Shown here: one piece after another, positions 35,301-47,610 of the stretch
How positions within the stretch are numbered: position 1 is the stretch's first letter
How the letters are laid out: every line of letters begins with the position of its first letter
Assembly (NCBI RefSeq): GCF_022539315.1
Contig: NC_066313.1
Coordinates: 70,559,934-70,623,933, forward strand
Reading direction: 5' to 3'
Length of the DNA stretch: 64,000 nucleotides
From: Serinus canaria
Lineage: Eukaryota > Chordata > Aves > Passeriformes > Fringillidae
Notes under the pieces: generated by a model
What the model was told of the DNA's origin: nothing
The model's database searches: none
Seen by the model: only the letters and a program-made list of their open reading frames with translations
Program-made: the position numbers and the translations under genes

Positions 35301-36919
35301 TATTACTGTTCTCAAATAGGTCTTTTCTTCTTTGCTCTAACTATTTGACTGCTAAACATTCAGGATATAAAACAGGATGGCATAAAAATCAAGCTGCTGC
35401 CTTTGTGTTGCAGAAAGCACTATTAAAAATATGATATTGTTTAAACTTCCAATTATGACTTCCTTATTCCATCTTAAAAATAAAAATTATACTTTGAATT
35501 TTGCAAAAAAAAAGCAGATCACAGACACATACAAAATCCCCAAATAGAAAATAAAATTTACCTACCACTTCAAGAAACACTGCAGGTGTTTGTGTGTAGC
35601 TGGCCACCCATGCAGTTCAAGTATGAGTGTTTATAATGATGTTAATACATAATCCAGCTCTCCCATTTTAATAAAATAATTGTAGTGAATAACTATAAAA
35701 TCAAAATAGAATAATACATTAATTTTTTTTCAATGAATTGACAAACACAATATAAAAAAACCCTATAAATCAATATGAGGCATATTTTTTTCCTCAAAAT
35801 TTGGATTTGAAATATTTGTAATTTTTGGACTGTGAAATTTTGCACTTATTGCAATGCTTAGCAATTACAATTCCTAAAATTTTGAGATACTCTTCACTGG
35901 AACTGTACTTGGTATTCATGAAATGTCAGAATTAAACACAAGTAAATTAGGTTTTTGCCCTCTGACATTTATGTTATTGTTTGGATTTTAATAGCATGAC
36001 TCCACACTCATTTTTATTCACACTCAAGCTACATGCCTGGAATGAAAATTTCTTTGCATTTTCCTTTTTTTTTTTCTTCTCAGAGGTCTCCAAGGCTTAT
36101 TCCTTAGATGTAGTCCAAATTATTAATTAAACATAAAATCATTAATCTTCAAATAATTATTATCTCTTTGAGAATGTATTAAGGTGCTCTGACTGCCACA
36201 ATCTGAATGCTGAGTTGATCTTGGCAACATATTTGCGAAATTAAATAGAACTACAGTCTTCATCTGTACAGATAAGAGGTTTAGAGAGTGTGAAGCAAAA
36301 GGTATTAAATACTCACTTATCTCAGTGCCAAATTCAAAACAGAAAAGCTCTGATGTTTCTCCTGGTAGAATTTTCACATAGAAATTCACATGTTTAAAAT
36401 ATATCACTAATTAAATTTGGCAACAGTTGTGAGCTATCATCATGTCTCGGAGTCTTCTATTGAATATTCACAACATAAAGAATATAAAATTTTTATTTAT
36501 GAAGATGTTGATTTATCACCCTCAGAAAATAATTCTCTTCAACAAAATGGGTTTATATTACATTCTGCAGAATCAGTCTCCTTAAAAAGAAGGATAGTTT
36601 TTCTTTCCCTAATACTTTTTTCTTCATTTTTACTACAAAAATCTGAGAGAAGAAATAAAAGTATTACAGAAAAGGGAGTGACTAAGTACATAAATGTGAC
36701 ACATTTCAGGAGCATTATTCATCCTATGCATTAATGACATGGGAATCATGTGAAAATACTGCCATTTGATCATAACATTAAAAACTGAGCTTGAGAATAT
36801 GTATTATCTTTTATAGCCTAGAATTCCAAGTAGGATGGGATTGAACCTAGAAGTATTATTCCTGTCAATTTATTATTAGTGCCACTGATATAACTTTGGT
36901 TATGAACCTTCAACATTGT
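32379..36919. other. AT-rich DNA with one acceptor-like site
   Basis: No repeat family recognised over 4.5 kb. Contains the acceptor-like motif and possible terminal exon at 34891, listed separately. T runs lie near 33573-33583 and 36066-36075. Confidence 0.5.
34891..35482 (+). other. Possible 3' terminal exon after strong acceptor
   Basis: A long pyrimidine tract and CCCCTAG (ending at 34890) closely follow the splice acceptor pattern, and CCTGACTTT upstream could hold a branch point. The first frame reads RRYEDMEH then stops at 34915. An AATAAA at 35477-35482 (AAAAATAAAAATT) could serve as a poly-A signal. If real, it would be the last exon of a coding gene with an eight-residue tail, or an exon of a long non-coding RNA. 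Acceptor-like motifs are common by chance in T-rich DNA. Confidence 0.13.
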
Positions 36920-37460
36920 TCACAGAATCACAGAATAGTTGAAGCTGGAAGAAGCTTCCTGCTCAAGCAGGGTCACCGCTGCCCAAGACCATATCCAGAG
37001 AGCTTTTGAATGTCTCCAAGGAGAAGACTTCAGGGTCTCCCTGAGAAGCTTGTTCCCACAAGCTGAATTACAGCCACAGTAAACAAGTGTTTCCTGATGT
37101 TCAGAGGGAACCTCCTGCGTTTCAGTTTGTGCCCACTGCCTCTGGTCCTCTCACTGTGCACCTCTGAAAGCGTGGCTCCATCTCCTTTGCACCTCCCCTT
37201 CAGCTAATGACACTTCTTTATAGGACTACCCATGAGCCTTCTCCAGGCTGAGGAGTCTCAGCTCTCTCATGCTTCCCTCACACTCCTTGCTCTTAATAAT
37301 TTTTGTGACTCTCTTCTAGACTCTCTTCAATATAATAATTTCCCCTCTGTACTGAGGAGCCCAGATATGGGCATGGTTCTCCAGGTGTGGCCTCACCAGT
37401 GCTGAAGAGAGGGGAAGAGTCACTTCCCACACCCTGATGGGAGTGCTTTATTGTGATAAT
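36920..37460 (-). mobile_element. CR1 LINE 3' end, minus orientation, about 0.54 kb
   Basis: It opens with the inverted terminus CACAGAATCACAGAATAGTT. It continues with GCTCAAGCAGGGTCACC, GGGTCTCCCTGAGAAG, CTGATGTTCAGAGGGAACC, GTTTCAGTTTGTGCCCACTG, TGCCTCTGGTCCTCTCACTG, GCCTTCTCCAGGCTGAGGAG and CCAGGTGTGGCCTCACCAG. It is one of the better-preserved CR1 copies in the window. It is 5'-truncated near 37460. Confidence 0.92.
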
Positions 37461-37795
37461 TTCAACTGGAATTTGTTTGGTAAGGAATAATCACAGAATG
37501 AAGGAGCTGTTTTTTAGGTTAATTTTTAGGTTTTTAGGGATTGTTTTATTTGTTTTTTCTGTGAAAGTAAGCACACAAAGAGCAAATACCTTATTTTAAT
37601 TGAAGTGATAATCAGGTAATATATTAATTTCTAAAAGATATGGAGCCAAGACAGCAGGTCAACAGAAGAGAAACAAAATGACCTAACATAACTTAGGTAT
37701 GAAGACACTAAGATTTTTTTTTTTTTAATCAGGAAAGTCACAGGTTGCATTATTTTTGTAGGGCTATTCCCCTAAAAAAATTTGTTTTAGCATTA

Positions 37796-37819
37796 TTTAA
37801 TCACACTGGTGTGATTAAA
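37796..37819. repeat. Short palindrome, 11-bp arms
   Basis: The arm TTTAATCACAC (37796-37806) and its reverse complement GTGTGATTAAA (37809-37819) are separated by TG. The stem is too short and AT-rich to assign a role. Confidence 0.85.
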
Positions 37820-38952
37820 CACTGTGTGTTTCCCTATAGAGAAATGCACAAAAAAGTTAAAAACTCAAACTAATCGGATTTTTTTTTTAATTTAAATAAG
37901 CTAAGCTGTGCAGCACCTATCATGAGTTGGTATTTCTTAAACATTATTTAAAAAGGAATAGACAAAAATAGGGTAAATTTAAGGGTAAATGAACTGTCCA
38001 GAGAACCTTGGAGAGGGGCAGGCTGTAAGTCACTCCAACAAGTAGCAGCCAGTTATTTGGCACTACAGGAGTCTTGATGAGCCTATTTCTACACAGTCCT
38101 CTACCTGACCCCAAGAAAGACTCTAGACAAGCTCCCCAACAGGAAAATCCCAGACTGACCTCTGGAAGATATTTAGTCTTCCCACTAACAATTAGATCTT
38201 CCAAATTTACCACAATCACAGGATGAAAACTCTGAAAAATTTTAATAAATGGGAGAATTGTATTACTTTTTTTTAAAGTAACTTGCTTAGTATTCCTGCC
38301 ACAGTTTTGAACTAAGTGTACAGACATTCCTTCAGAAACATATGAAACCTTAATTTTATTGCATTGAAACTATCTACATTTATCAGAATGCATAATTGGA
38401 GTTCCCATCCATAAGGGAAAGACTCTGTTCATTTCTTGTCATAAATTAGTGCAAAATCGAATGAATCGAATGAATCTTGATCCACCAAGTTTTTGCCCTG
38501 AAGCTACAGTAATATCCAGATACTTGATGATGAGGGGGATCTTGGGAAATGTTTTTTAAAATTTGTTTGTGTGTGCTTAGGCATGATAGTGAGTGCTTCT
38601 TACAATCATAAGAAATGTATCTGCCAGAAGCTTTCCACTGGGATAAATTTTAATAAAGTGGTCTTGCCCTTACAACTAAAGGTGTCCCAATTGTGTTCCA
38701 AGTAACAAATAGCCCATGCCTGGTTTTCTGTGACAGAATGGAAACTAGGAAATAGTTCTGTCAATTACAATTAGAAGGGTGAGTATCATGATGAAAGGTC
38801 ACTCAGCCTTTGGCTGAATTGAATGAGTTTCAAGAAGACACTTTTAACACTACATAATACTAATGTAACAAAACAGTAGACTCTGGTCTCAGAGTACTAA
38901 TGGTGTCTATCAGTGCCTTGAATTATAATCCTTTTTTTTTTTTCCCCTTCAG

Positions 38953-39091
38953 ATTCAACCTTAAGAAACATAAATACTGTACTGAAACAACTTTTGAATT
39001 CAGTTCCCATAACCCACCAAAAAAATTAAAATGGCAGCCTCAAAAGTCATTCAAATGTTCAATTACTAGTACTCAGATTACAACAAATTAA
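38953..39091 (+). other. Acceptor-like site with short open frame
   Basis: A run of T and C ending CCCCTTCAG at 38952 resembles a 3' splice site. The frame that follows is open to a stop at 39089 and reads FNLKKHKYCTETTFEFSS and onward, lysine-rich with no domain. No matching donor precedes the stop. A weak candidate, probably chance. Confidence 0.1.
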
Positions 39092-39708
39092 AAAGCTCTC
39101 AGACATCTATATTATTGTAACTTGCCTGCGAATACATTTTAACAAAAGGAAAAATAAATAATCTTAATTTTTGCAATTAAAAATAGTCATGGATTACATA
39201 AATGATCACAGAAAATGCCTTACATGAAACATCTTCACGGCCAAAATTTAGGTGAAACTTTCATAAACACTAAATAAATTGTCTCTGACCTGAGAAACAC
39301 TTTATCGTCCTTCCAAAATAGCATAAACATTTGCATTTATATATGCACTGGAACATTTAGGATTCAGGCAGGCATTAGAGACAGTGACAAATGTATTTTA
39401 AAAACAGGCAAATGCCAATTCAATATTCAATTCACTGCACCACAGTCTTGAAAAAATAAACTGTTATTTTAGATCTTTAATCCATTTGTACTGTTTTCAT
39501 TGCAGACACACAGATATGAAAATAAAAAACTGGGTTTTCAGAAACTGTTGCTTTACTTTTAGGTTTTTGGTAACAAGGCACTTTATAAATTTTCTTTAGA
39601 GTTTTTTTTCCCCAAAAGAATTTCTTCTATATTTAGTATATTTCATTCTTTCTATTAATACAATAGATCATTCCAGAAGCCTTCAAAATTACATATTTCC
39701 CAATATCA

Positions 39709-41045
39709 ATAGAATCATAAAATGGAAGGGAATAATATGTTTGAAAGGGATCTTAAAGGTCATCCTATTCTAACCCCATCCTTCTCATGGGCAGGGATGA
39801 CATCTACTAGACCATGTAACTCAAAGCCTCATCCAACCTGGCCTTGAAGATCCACGGCCTCTCTTGTTCCAGGGCAACTTGTTCCAGTGCCTCACCACCT
39901 TCATGGCAAAAAATTTCTTCCCAATACCTAATCTAAATCTGATGGTTTCCATTTAAAGACATTGCCCCTCCTCCTGTCATCATACGCCCTTGTCAAAAGT
40001 CCCTTTCCAGATGACCTGTAGGCTCCCTTTAGGTACTTGAAGGCTGCTAGAAGGTCTCCCCAAAGCCTTATTCAGGCTGAACAATTCCAAGTTTCTCATC
40101 CTATCTTCACAGGACAGGTTCTCCAGCTCTGTGACCAGCTTAGAGTTCCTCCTCTGGACTCAGTCCAACAGTTCTTCTTATGCTGGGGCTGGATGTAGTT
40201 CTTTGTGGGGTCTCAGAAGGACAGAGTAGAGGTCGGCTCGCTTGACCTGCTGACCATGTTTCCATTGAAGCCTGTGATATGGTTAATTTTTTCATCTGCA
40301 AAACTATATTGCTGTGTCATGTTGACCTTCTCATCCTCCACAATGCCCAAAGTCCTTCTCTTCAGGGCTGCTTTCAATCTATTCTTTACCCAGCCTGTAC
40401 CAGTGTCTGAAATTGCCCTGAACCAGATGCTGGACCGTGCACTTGGCCTTGTTGAACTTTGTGAGGTTCACACAGGCCCACCTCTCAAGGTCCCTTTGGA
40501 TGGCATCCCTTTCCTTCAGTATGTCGACCACACCATGCAGGCTGATGTCACCAGCAAACCTGCTGAGGGTGCACCCCATCCCACAGCCATGTCACTGACA
40601 GAAATGGTCAATAGCAACAGAGCCAACAGCAATCCCTGGGGAACACCACTCATCACTGGTCTCCACTTGGACAGAGAGCTGTTGACCATAACTCTGATAG
40701 CAACCAGCCAGGCAACTCCTTACCTGCTGAGTGGTTTATCTGTTACATTCACGTCTCTCCAGTTCCCACACAAGAACTTTATATGGGAGAGTGTCAAATG
40801 TTTTGTACAAGTCCACACAGACAATGTCTTTGCTCTTCCTTTATCCACCTGTGCTGTAAACCAGAGAATCTGCTTTATGATTTTCTCCAGATACAGAGGT
40901 GAGTCTGACAGGCCTGTAGTTCCCCATGTCTTCTTTTGTTAACTTTTTAAAAGCTAAGATTTGTGTTTGCTCTTTTCTGGTTAGTAGGAACTTCACCAGT
41001 CTGCCACGACCCTTCCAATATTGTAGATAGTACCTTAGCCCCTTG
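39709..41045 (-). mobile_element. CR1 LINE with decayed reverse transcriptase, 1.3 kb
   Basis: The longest CR1 copy here. It starts with the inverted terminus AGAATCATAAAATGGAAGGG. On the minus strand the frame 40579-40379 reads TLSRFAGDISLHGVVDILKE then RDAIQRDLERWACVNLTKFN. This is the reverse transcriptase palm region, where active CR1 has F-A-D-D. Here it is F-A-G-D, so the first catalytic aspartate is lost. Further right, CAGGCCTGTAGTTCCCCATG, GGAACTTCACCAGTCTGCC and ATTGTAGATAGTACCTTAG are the upstream part of the domain. Several stops and shifts follow. The 245-codon plus frame 40205-40942, the longest in the window, is antisense to this element and is not a gene. Confidence 0.92.
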
Positions 41046-41991
41046 AGAAGGGCAAATTTGGTTATTATTTATGCCTCAACATGTGTTATGCAGGGCATGA
41101 AAAATTGCCATTTCTAGACAGGTTTTGAATAGCTCTAAGGAGAGAAACTCAACTATTTTCTCTGTGTGTCAGAGAGGACACAGTACTTGGCCCACCTCAA
41201 GCCAAAATATATTTTTCCAATTCATACAGTCTGGAAGAAACTGTCTCAAGAACATCATATTGGTAGCTTCTAGTACAACTTTTTTATATGTGTCTTATGA
41301 TTTACTTGATATTCTTACTGTATATAATGGAGAGAATTCAAAGAACCAGAATAAATGGTCTCTTGATTTGCTTTTTCAAACTTATTTTCAATTCAGAAAA
41401 TACTATGTCATTTCTCTATCTGGCTATATAATAACTTTAAATAGCACTAGCTAGATCTATTCTGGCTATATTTTATTTGTAACCTGCTGGATTCTTGTCC
41501 AACAAAGTAGCTTCAAATTATTTTTTCAGATTGGTAACCCACTCATTAAAAAAAAAAAAAGGTGTGAAAGAACACCTTGTCCATCAGCAATATGTGAAGG
41601 TCTAACAGTATAATAAAGAGGGAAGTAACCTATGGCTTTGACAAGTTTATTCCTTCACATTCTGTCTGTACATAAGCCCTCATTATTTAAAGTTATTATA
41701 TGTTGGTTATTATTTCAGCCCTGTTCAATTCTTACTAGAGTAGTTACAAGTCTGGAAAAGTATGATTTTTATGGCAGAGATCTTCGGTGTGTCAGATATT
41801 AATTAGAGAAGTAAAGAAATTCATACTGAAATACTCTGTGCCATTTTGACCCATCTTCATTGTATTGCAACACTGAGGTGGTCTTTAGAGACACAATAAG
41901 TACTATGCTTGCCACAAATTATTGAACATTCTCTTGAAGAGATGATCTAGTGAGATATAAATATCTTTTTTTTTTTTCCTTATGAATTTGA
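41046..41991. other. AT-rich DNA, nothing recognised
   Basis: No repeat seen apart from A and T runs at 41549-41560 and 41967-41978. The plus frame 41125-41454 (109 codons) is rich in asparagine, serine and phenylalanine and has no known domain. Confidence 0.45.
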
Positions 41992-42748
41992 TGGTGTGCC
42001 TCCACCCCAGCCTGACCTTTATTTCCCTTAACCCTGCTCAAGTAATCACCAGCAGCAGCTGTAATTGGGTGCACAGAGTCATAGGGGTTTCACAGAACTC
42101 CAAGCAGATCTCTGTGAGACAAATAATACAATAGCCAAGGGCTGTTCTAGACAATTCACCTAACAAGGGTGCTGGCCAAGGGCTGATCTAAGACAATTAT
42201 GGAATAAACTGATATCTGTAATCAACGTGCAAAAAAATGACCATAAATTAATTATCTTACTCCATAAATAGTAGACAGACCAGGGTCTTCTGAGTCTCTA
42301 GTACAGAAATGGGCTGCACATCAGGATCTCCCCTTGACAAAGGACACATCTCAATGTTACTGTTTGAGGATGAGGAACTTCTTTTTGCTGACATACTAGG
42401 TGAGTTGGAATGAACACGCTCAAATTTTGAAATCTTAGCTGAAAGGACTGATTATGACATAAAGAGTTGAACAACTCTGGGGCTAAGTATGGATCCAGAC
42501 ACATGTAAACTTGCCTCTGAGAAGGTGTAAGGGATGCTTTTCTGATCCTCATGGCTCAGCAGGAGAGTGTCCCTTAGATGTTTGTCTGACCTTGCCCTCT
42601 ATGCAGTAAATATAAGCAAGTGTACCTGGCCATCTAATCCTTTTAAATGCCATATTCACTATTAAACTTTGTTAAATTGCTGGTTTCTATCAATAAACAT
42701 ATTGTAACTGCCCTGTTCCAAGTGATGTGGGTTGCTCCATCCACAACA
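41992..42748 (+). mobile_element. Probable ERV LTR, plus orientation
   Basis: The block of about 757 bp begins TGGTGTGCCTCCACCCCAG and ends CATCCACAACA, so it starts TG and ends CA. It has a TATA-like CCATAAATAG at about 42262-42271 and an AATAAA at 42692-42697 placed some 50 bp before the end, the U3-R-U5 order of an LTR. The sequence (for example AAGAGTTGAACAACTCTGGG and TGCCCTCTATGCAGTAAAT) resembles a passerine LTR that I remember. The flanks show no target duplication. The minus frame 42298-42552 and the plus frame 42647-42835 lie in or across it and are spurious. Confidence 0.6.
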
Positions 42749-45700
42749 AAGAGGCAACCTATTAAAGGCCTTATAGCACAAAGACACTTACACATATTTT
42801 TCAAAGTTGGGGAGAGAACAGAAATCTGGTCATAGAAGGAGCACAGAACAGAAGTTCTTTTAAGGAGAACAGTAAGTGCCTAGTATTATGTGTGTTCTTT
42901 TGTTTTCACTCATGACTGAAACTCATTCAGGTGTCTCCACCAGTAAGAGAAAGAACTAAGTGATGGATGCTGATGAACAAAAACCCTCAAACAAGGAAAC
43001 ACCCATATAGTCTTTTAGGGGGTTTTAGAGCAGCCTTTTTTTTTTTTTTTTTGAGGGTTGTTTTTTTTTTTAAGCTATGCATGATTTGTTTTAGGTTTAA
43101 AAACATAATTCTGATAAGACAAAGGAAGTACTTTTAGTGACGAGTGTAAGTAAATCCAATTACCTAATGTTCAGTTCACATCTGAATAGAGAAAGCAAGT
43201 TAAATTATACTCAAACCATCTAACTATAAAAAATATACTGGAAATTTAAGTAGAAATACTTTATTTAGTGTTATAGAAGTTACTGAAATAATCACTATCA
43301 GTGTATGGATAACTCTAAATGGAGTTCTAGAGACATATGTTAGCTAAAAAATAAAAACTGGTTGGAGGTAACACCTTAATTTTGATTGTTGAGACCTCAT
43401 ACAAACAAAAAAATTGTTCACCAAAAATCATATTCAAGTGTATTTCTGAACAGTTGCTTCAAATCAAAAACTTTAATCTATTACCTTTTGACCATATTTC
43501 TCAAAATATCCAGTTTCAGAAAACAAATAATGCCAGAAACAGGACACTGTCAGGACAACCTTTGACTCCCCTATCTTTGCCATTGGATTGTAACATTCAT
43601 CTAGAAAGAAAAACTCCTCAAGTTTGAGCAGATTCTGTACATCTCTCAAGGCACACAAATTCCAGATATATTCAGAAATTAGGAGCTGCTCCTTCTAAAC
43701 CTTCTGGGAACTTTTGTATGTTAGACATGGACGTGTTTTGAGTACCTTTGACACAGGTTGTAAAACATTCATCATGTTGAAGCTATCTATGCTCTATAGA
43801 TTCAAGGTTCAGGGAATATAAGAAGAACTTCAAAGAGCACTGCAGCTTCAAACCTGAGTTTAATTAGTTATTTATTAACCCAGATTGATGGATGAGGAAA
43901 AAATGAACAAAACTGGAATTACCTTTCACCATATCCCCTGCTATGAACAGGAGACCTTCTCCACATTCACATGACTGTCACTTCCCAATGGGATCTGCTT
44001 CTGATTTGGAAGGATTGCCATCCAGGCAGGGGCCAACAGAAGGAACCTCCAGGGCAGCAGACAAACACAATCACTGAATTTCGAGTAGGGCTCTAGCAGA
44101 GAGGACAAGAAATTCCCACCACTGTCATCTTCTGCCTGGTAGTGAGAGCCACAGGGTGCTAGAAGCTTGCTGTAATTGCTGTAGATACATTGGAGGAAGA
44201 TGGTGCTGTCAGTCTTAGGAAAAAAAGTAATATTGAAAGGTGAATATAATAAACAGAGAAGAAAAATAAATACTAGATTCTAAATATTAGAATACTCCCT
44301 AACTTTTAGGGAATTTTTTCTGAATCAGATCCTTCTGACTGTTTAACCTTTAAAACATCAAAACCAGTTATGACTCTGTATAAGCATATGTTTACATGTA
44401 TATACATATAAGGACCTTGTGTGTACCAACATTTACACACAGATCAGATAAACCAGCTGTGTACAAACTGGTCATCAACATCTCCTTGGGAATAAGTGCC
44501 AGACACTTCCCTTGTCAGTCTACCATTAGTCCCATTACAAGAAGTCTAGACACTTAAATAAGCTGTAGAAGTTTCAGACAACTAATGATTCTCTGTCCCC
44601 AGGCATTTGGCACCTAGCTACAGCCTTCTGTTCAGGTTAGTTCCAAGTTTCTTCTGTAGATACTTTTCATAGCATACAATGAGAGCACAACAAGAAAGGA
44701 AGCTGAGGTGCAGTAAGACAAAACTGATGAATAGTATGAAAAATTCAAGGAATGTGAATAACTGGGACCAGAGTGGAGACATCTGAGAGTTCTTACAGAA
44801 CTAAAATTTAAAGTATCAGCATCATGGGTGAACTATGCCTTTTTAAAATACAGCTTCTTCTTCATGTAGTGGAGCCCCTAATGGATTTCTGTCTACAAAA
44901 GAGAAGCTAAAGAAAGAAACATGAATTAGAGGTTGGACAGTTTCTACACAATTCCCTGGACACCCAGTGCTTGATTTAAAGTCAAAGTAAGGTTGCTCCA
45001 GTTTTGTGTTCAGATTTTCATTTTTATTCATCCAAGATACTTGGAACAGAAAGCATGGGATAACAACAAATAAGGTAGTTATTGAAATGTGCAGAATGTT
45101 TATGTGATTTTGTCAACTTAGTTGCATATGCATCTTACCTAAGTTATTTTTTGCTATTTTCAGATTTATAATAATTGTTTTACATCTAGTCCTGACTGCT
45201 CATTTTATATCAGTTAGTTTCCATACAGAAGTTTTCATTTGAACTCACCTTTAGAATGAAGCAGAATTTAATATTGACCTGTAAAGCCTTCATATTTGGA
45301 GATCTTTCCCAAGAAACAGCCTCCCATTCCTAAGCATTTGGCAATAGGGAAAAAATAAAATAATGAATTCCAAATTAGACTTTAAAAAGGAAGTAGATAA
45401 GGGCAAAATATGTTACAGGTATCTGATGAGTCTAGAATTTGTATAAGCATTCAGTTACCTCTAGGCTGTAGAAGCTTTAACAAGGATTGAAAAACACTTT
45501 AAAGAAATCTAGATACCTAACATAACATATTTCTATGCCTATAAGCTGAATATAGTGAATATATAAGCTGTGAATATAGTGTCTAAGTTCTCCACATAAT
45601 GCCTGAATAGAATTATGCATCTAAGAAAAGCATCTGGCTACAACTAAGAAAAAAATAAAACAGGACACATGAAGGAGAAATTAGTATTTCAGGTCCAGCT

Positions 45701-46849
45701 ATAATTTCTTTAAGTGAGCACAACTTTTAGGATGACATATATACTTGTCTGGTCCCATAAACATACAGCAGTGACCTTTTTTTAAAAGTGAATTAAATGC
45801 AAGTGCAATTGTACGAAGTCAGATTTCTTGAAATCTAAATGTTACAATCCAAATGTGTACATCTGTATTTGCTGGCAGCTACTTTATCTTTAGAGGTTAA
45901 AACATATTTTAGAACATATGAAAAATCTATTTAATTGAATTCAGTTTCTGTAATAAATTATTGCTTTTTAACATACACATGTTCATTGAAGATGTTTAAA
46001 TACAAGTCACATCTTGAACATAATTTGTTTGAATTTTTGTTGACACAATGCTGGGCTCTTAATTTTGGTTTCATTAAATTACCCAGTAATATTCACCTTC
46101 CTCTCCTTCCCCTGCTTTTTTGTTGTTTTGGGGTTTTTTTAATGCAACTTGTCCAAGACAAAGTTATTTAAAATATATACCAAAAAATAGAAAAAGTTAA
46201 GTATCCTGAAAATTAAGATGAACATGCATTTTTAAGTGCTTTTTTCCTCTTACCTGAACCAGTGATTTTCACAGTCCTGTGCCAAGCATATGTTCTTTTC
46301 TGGCATAGGAAGAAGAAAGAAATTGAGATGAGTGAGAAGATTCGTTGACTGTTGGTTTAGGCATCTCAGGTGCTTTGTTTCTTTAAGTAAAACCTAATTC
46401 CAGACAGATTTGAGGCTAAGGAGAAAGAAAAGAGAAGGAAAAGGGAATTAGGAAAGAGGAAATAGAGTTAAAATAGAGGGCAGGGAGAAGCTGAGGCAGG
46501 AAGGAGACTGAAGCTCCTTGGAAAATGTCTTCCCAGCTAAGAGAAGACTGAACTCAAAAGGAGCTGTCTGCCTTGTCAAAGAGTAACTCATTCTGCCAGG
46601 TGCAGTGGTTTATTCTTGCTGGCTCATTTTTGCAATAAATTGGCTTGATAATTCATGTCAGATTTTCTTGCAGATTACAGTGAGAGTGTAGTGAGCATGA
46701 AAAAACAGAATATATTCTGCCCAGTGAAATACTCCATAAGAAGTGTATTATTCTATTGCACTGACCATTCAACGAAGACATAAAAATAAACTCCTTCCTC
46801 ATAGGCCACAGCTACTCTGTCTTCAATATTGTTCCTCAAAATCAATTAA
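42749..46849. other. AT-rich DNA without supported gene
   Basis: T runs lie at 43036-43052 and 43061-43071. A GC-richer patch at 43920-44215 is unrecognised. A short imperfect duplication of about 20 bp lies at 45541-45582 (two copies of ATAAGCTG...AATATAGTG). No frame has a recognisable product. Confidence 0.45.
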
Positions 46850-47610
46850 AAATACAGGTGAGGTGTAAGCTTGGAAAAACTCAGAAAAAAAGCTCAGAAA
46901 AACTCACTCAACAAGAATTTTTAAAGGGCTTATGGTTGTTCATGTTAGACAAATAGGAGAAATACCGACAAGATATTCTCAAGATGTCAAAACAACAAGA
47001 AAAATTTTACTGACAATTTTAGAAAAATAGAGAACAGTGGCAAAAGGGTTACTGCAGCAATCAACACAGAACACTTCTCAAAGCGTTACCCTGACCCAAT
47101 TAGCAATTTAGAAAACTCTAAGCCCATTCAAATTTAAGTCATTCAAAAATTACGAGAAAAGGAAATGAGAAAAAAAAACAAAACAGAGAGATGAAAAAGA
47201 AATGGAAAAGGACACACATAATTTCCAGCTCCTGGGTTTCAGGAGTGTTCAGCTGATAACAAATTACAAGAGAATAGAGGGTCAAGACACCTGCTCACCT
47301 CGTGTTCAGCATTAAATACCCCTCAGCTTTCCTGGGCCTGACCCCCAAGTGGGATTTCTGGTCATTTGGCTGCTCAGGAGCTGGGTTGGGCCCTCCTGGG
47401 GCAGGTGTGGAGCATTGCTCCTTGTGTGACAGGAACTGACAGCCACTCCCAGTCTGGGATACAGGCTCTAGGGATAGGGATGCGGAGAAGGGCACTTCCT
47501 CACCCAAGGCCCAGCCTGACTTTTGCACCACACACATGCACCCCAAAATGTCTTGAGACATGAATATCTCCAGCATCTCATATGAGGGAATTTGGATCTG
47601 TACCTAATAT
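46850..47610. mobile_element. Unclassified interspersed repeat with GC-rich half
   Basis: The left half is A-rich. The right half (47280-47580) is the most GC-rich patch for several kilobases, with GGCCTGACCCCCAAGTGGG, GGCTGCTCAGGAGCTGGG and TTGCTCCTTGTGTGACAGG. The abrupt change in composition and my memory of similar sequence in songbird genomes suggest a retroviral or other dispersed repeat. I cannot place the ends or orientation. Open frames on both strands (47295-47576 minus, 47366-47563 plus) reflect GC content and are not convincing genes. A CpG-poor regulatory element cannot be excluded. Confidence 0.35.

Larger units (their letters stand above)
37461..39708. other. AT-rich DNA between CR1 copies
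   Basis: No gene supported. It holds a small near-perfect palindrome at 37796-37819 and an acceptor-like motif ending at 38952. The 127-codon minus frame 37944-38327 has hydrophobic ends and no recognisable domain, and is probably chance or a worn repeat. Confidence 0.45.

Noticed and set aside
37944..38327. 127-codon minus frame as a possible small membrane protein
   Set aside because: No domain, no supporting splice sites and no convincing signal peptide. Hydrophobic ends are common in AT-rich chance frames.
40205..40942. 245-codon plus-strand open frame, the longest in the window
   Set aside because: It lies wholly antisense to a clear CR1 copy whose minus strand holds reverse transcriptase motifs. 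The frame has no domain of its own.
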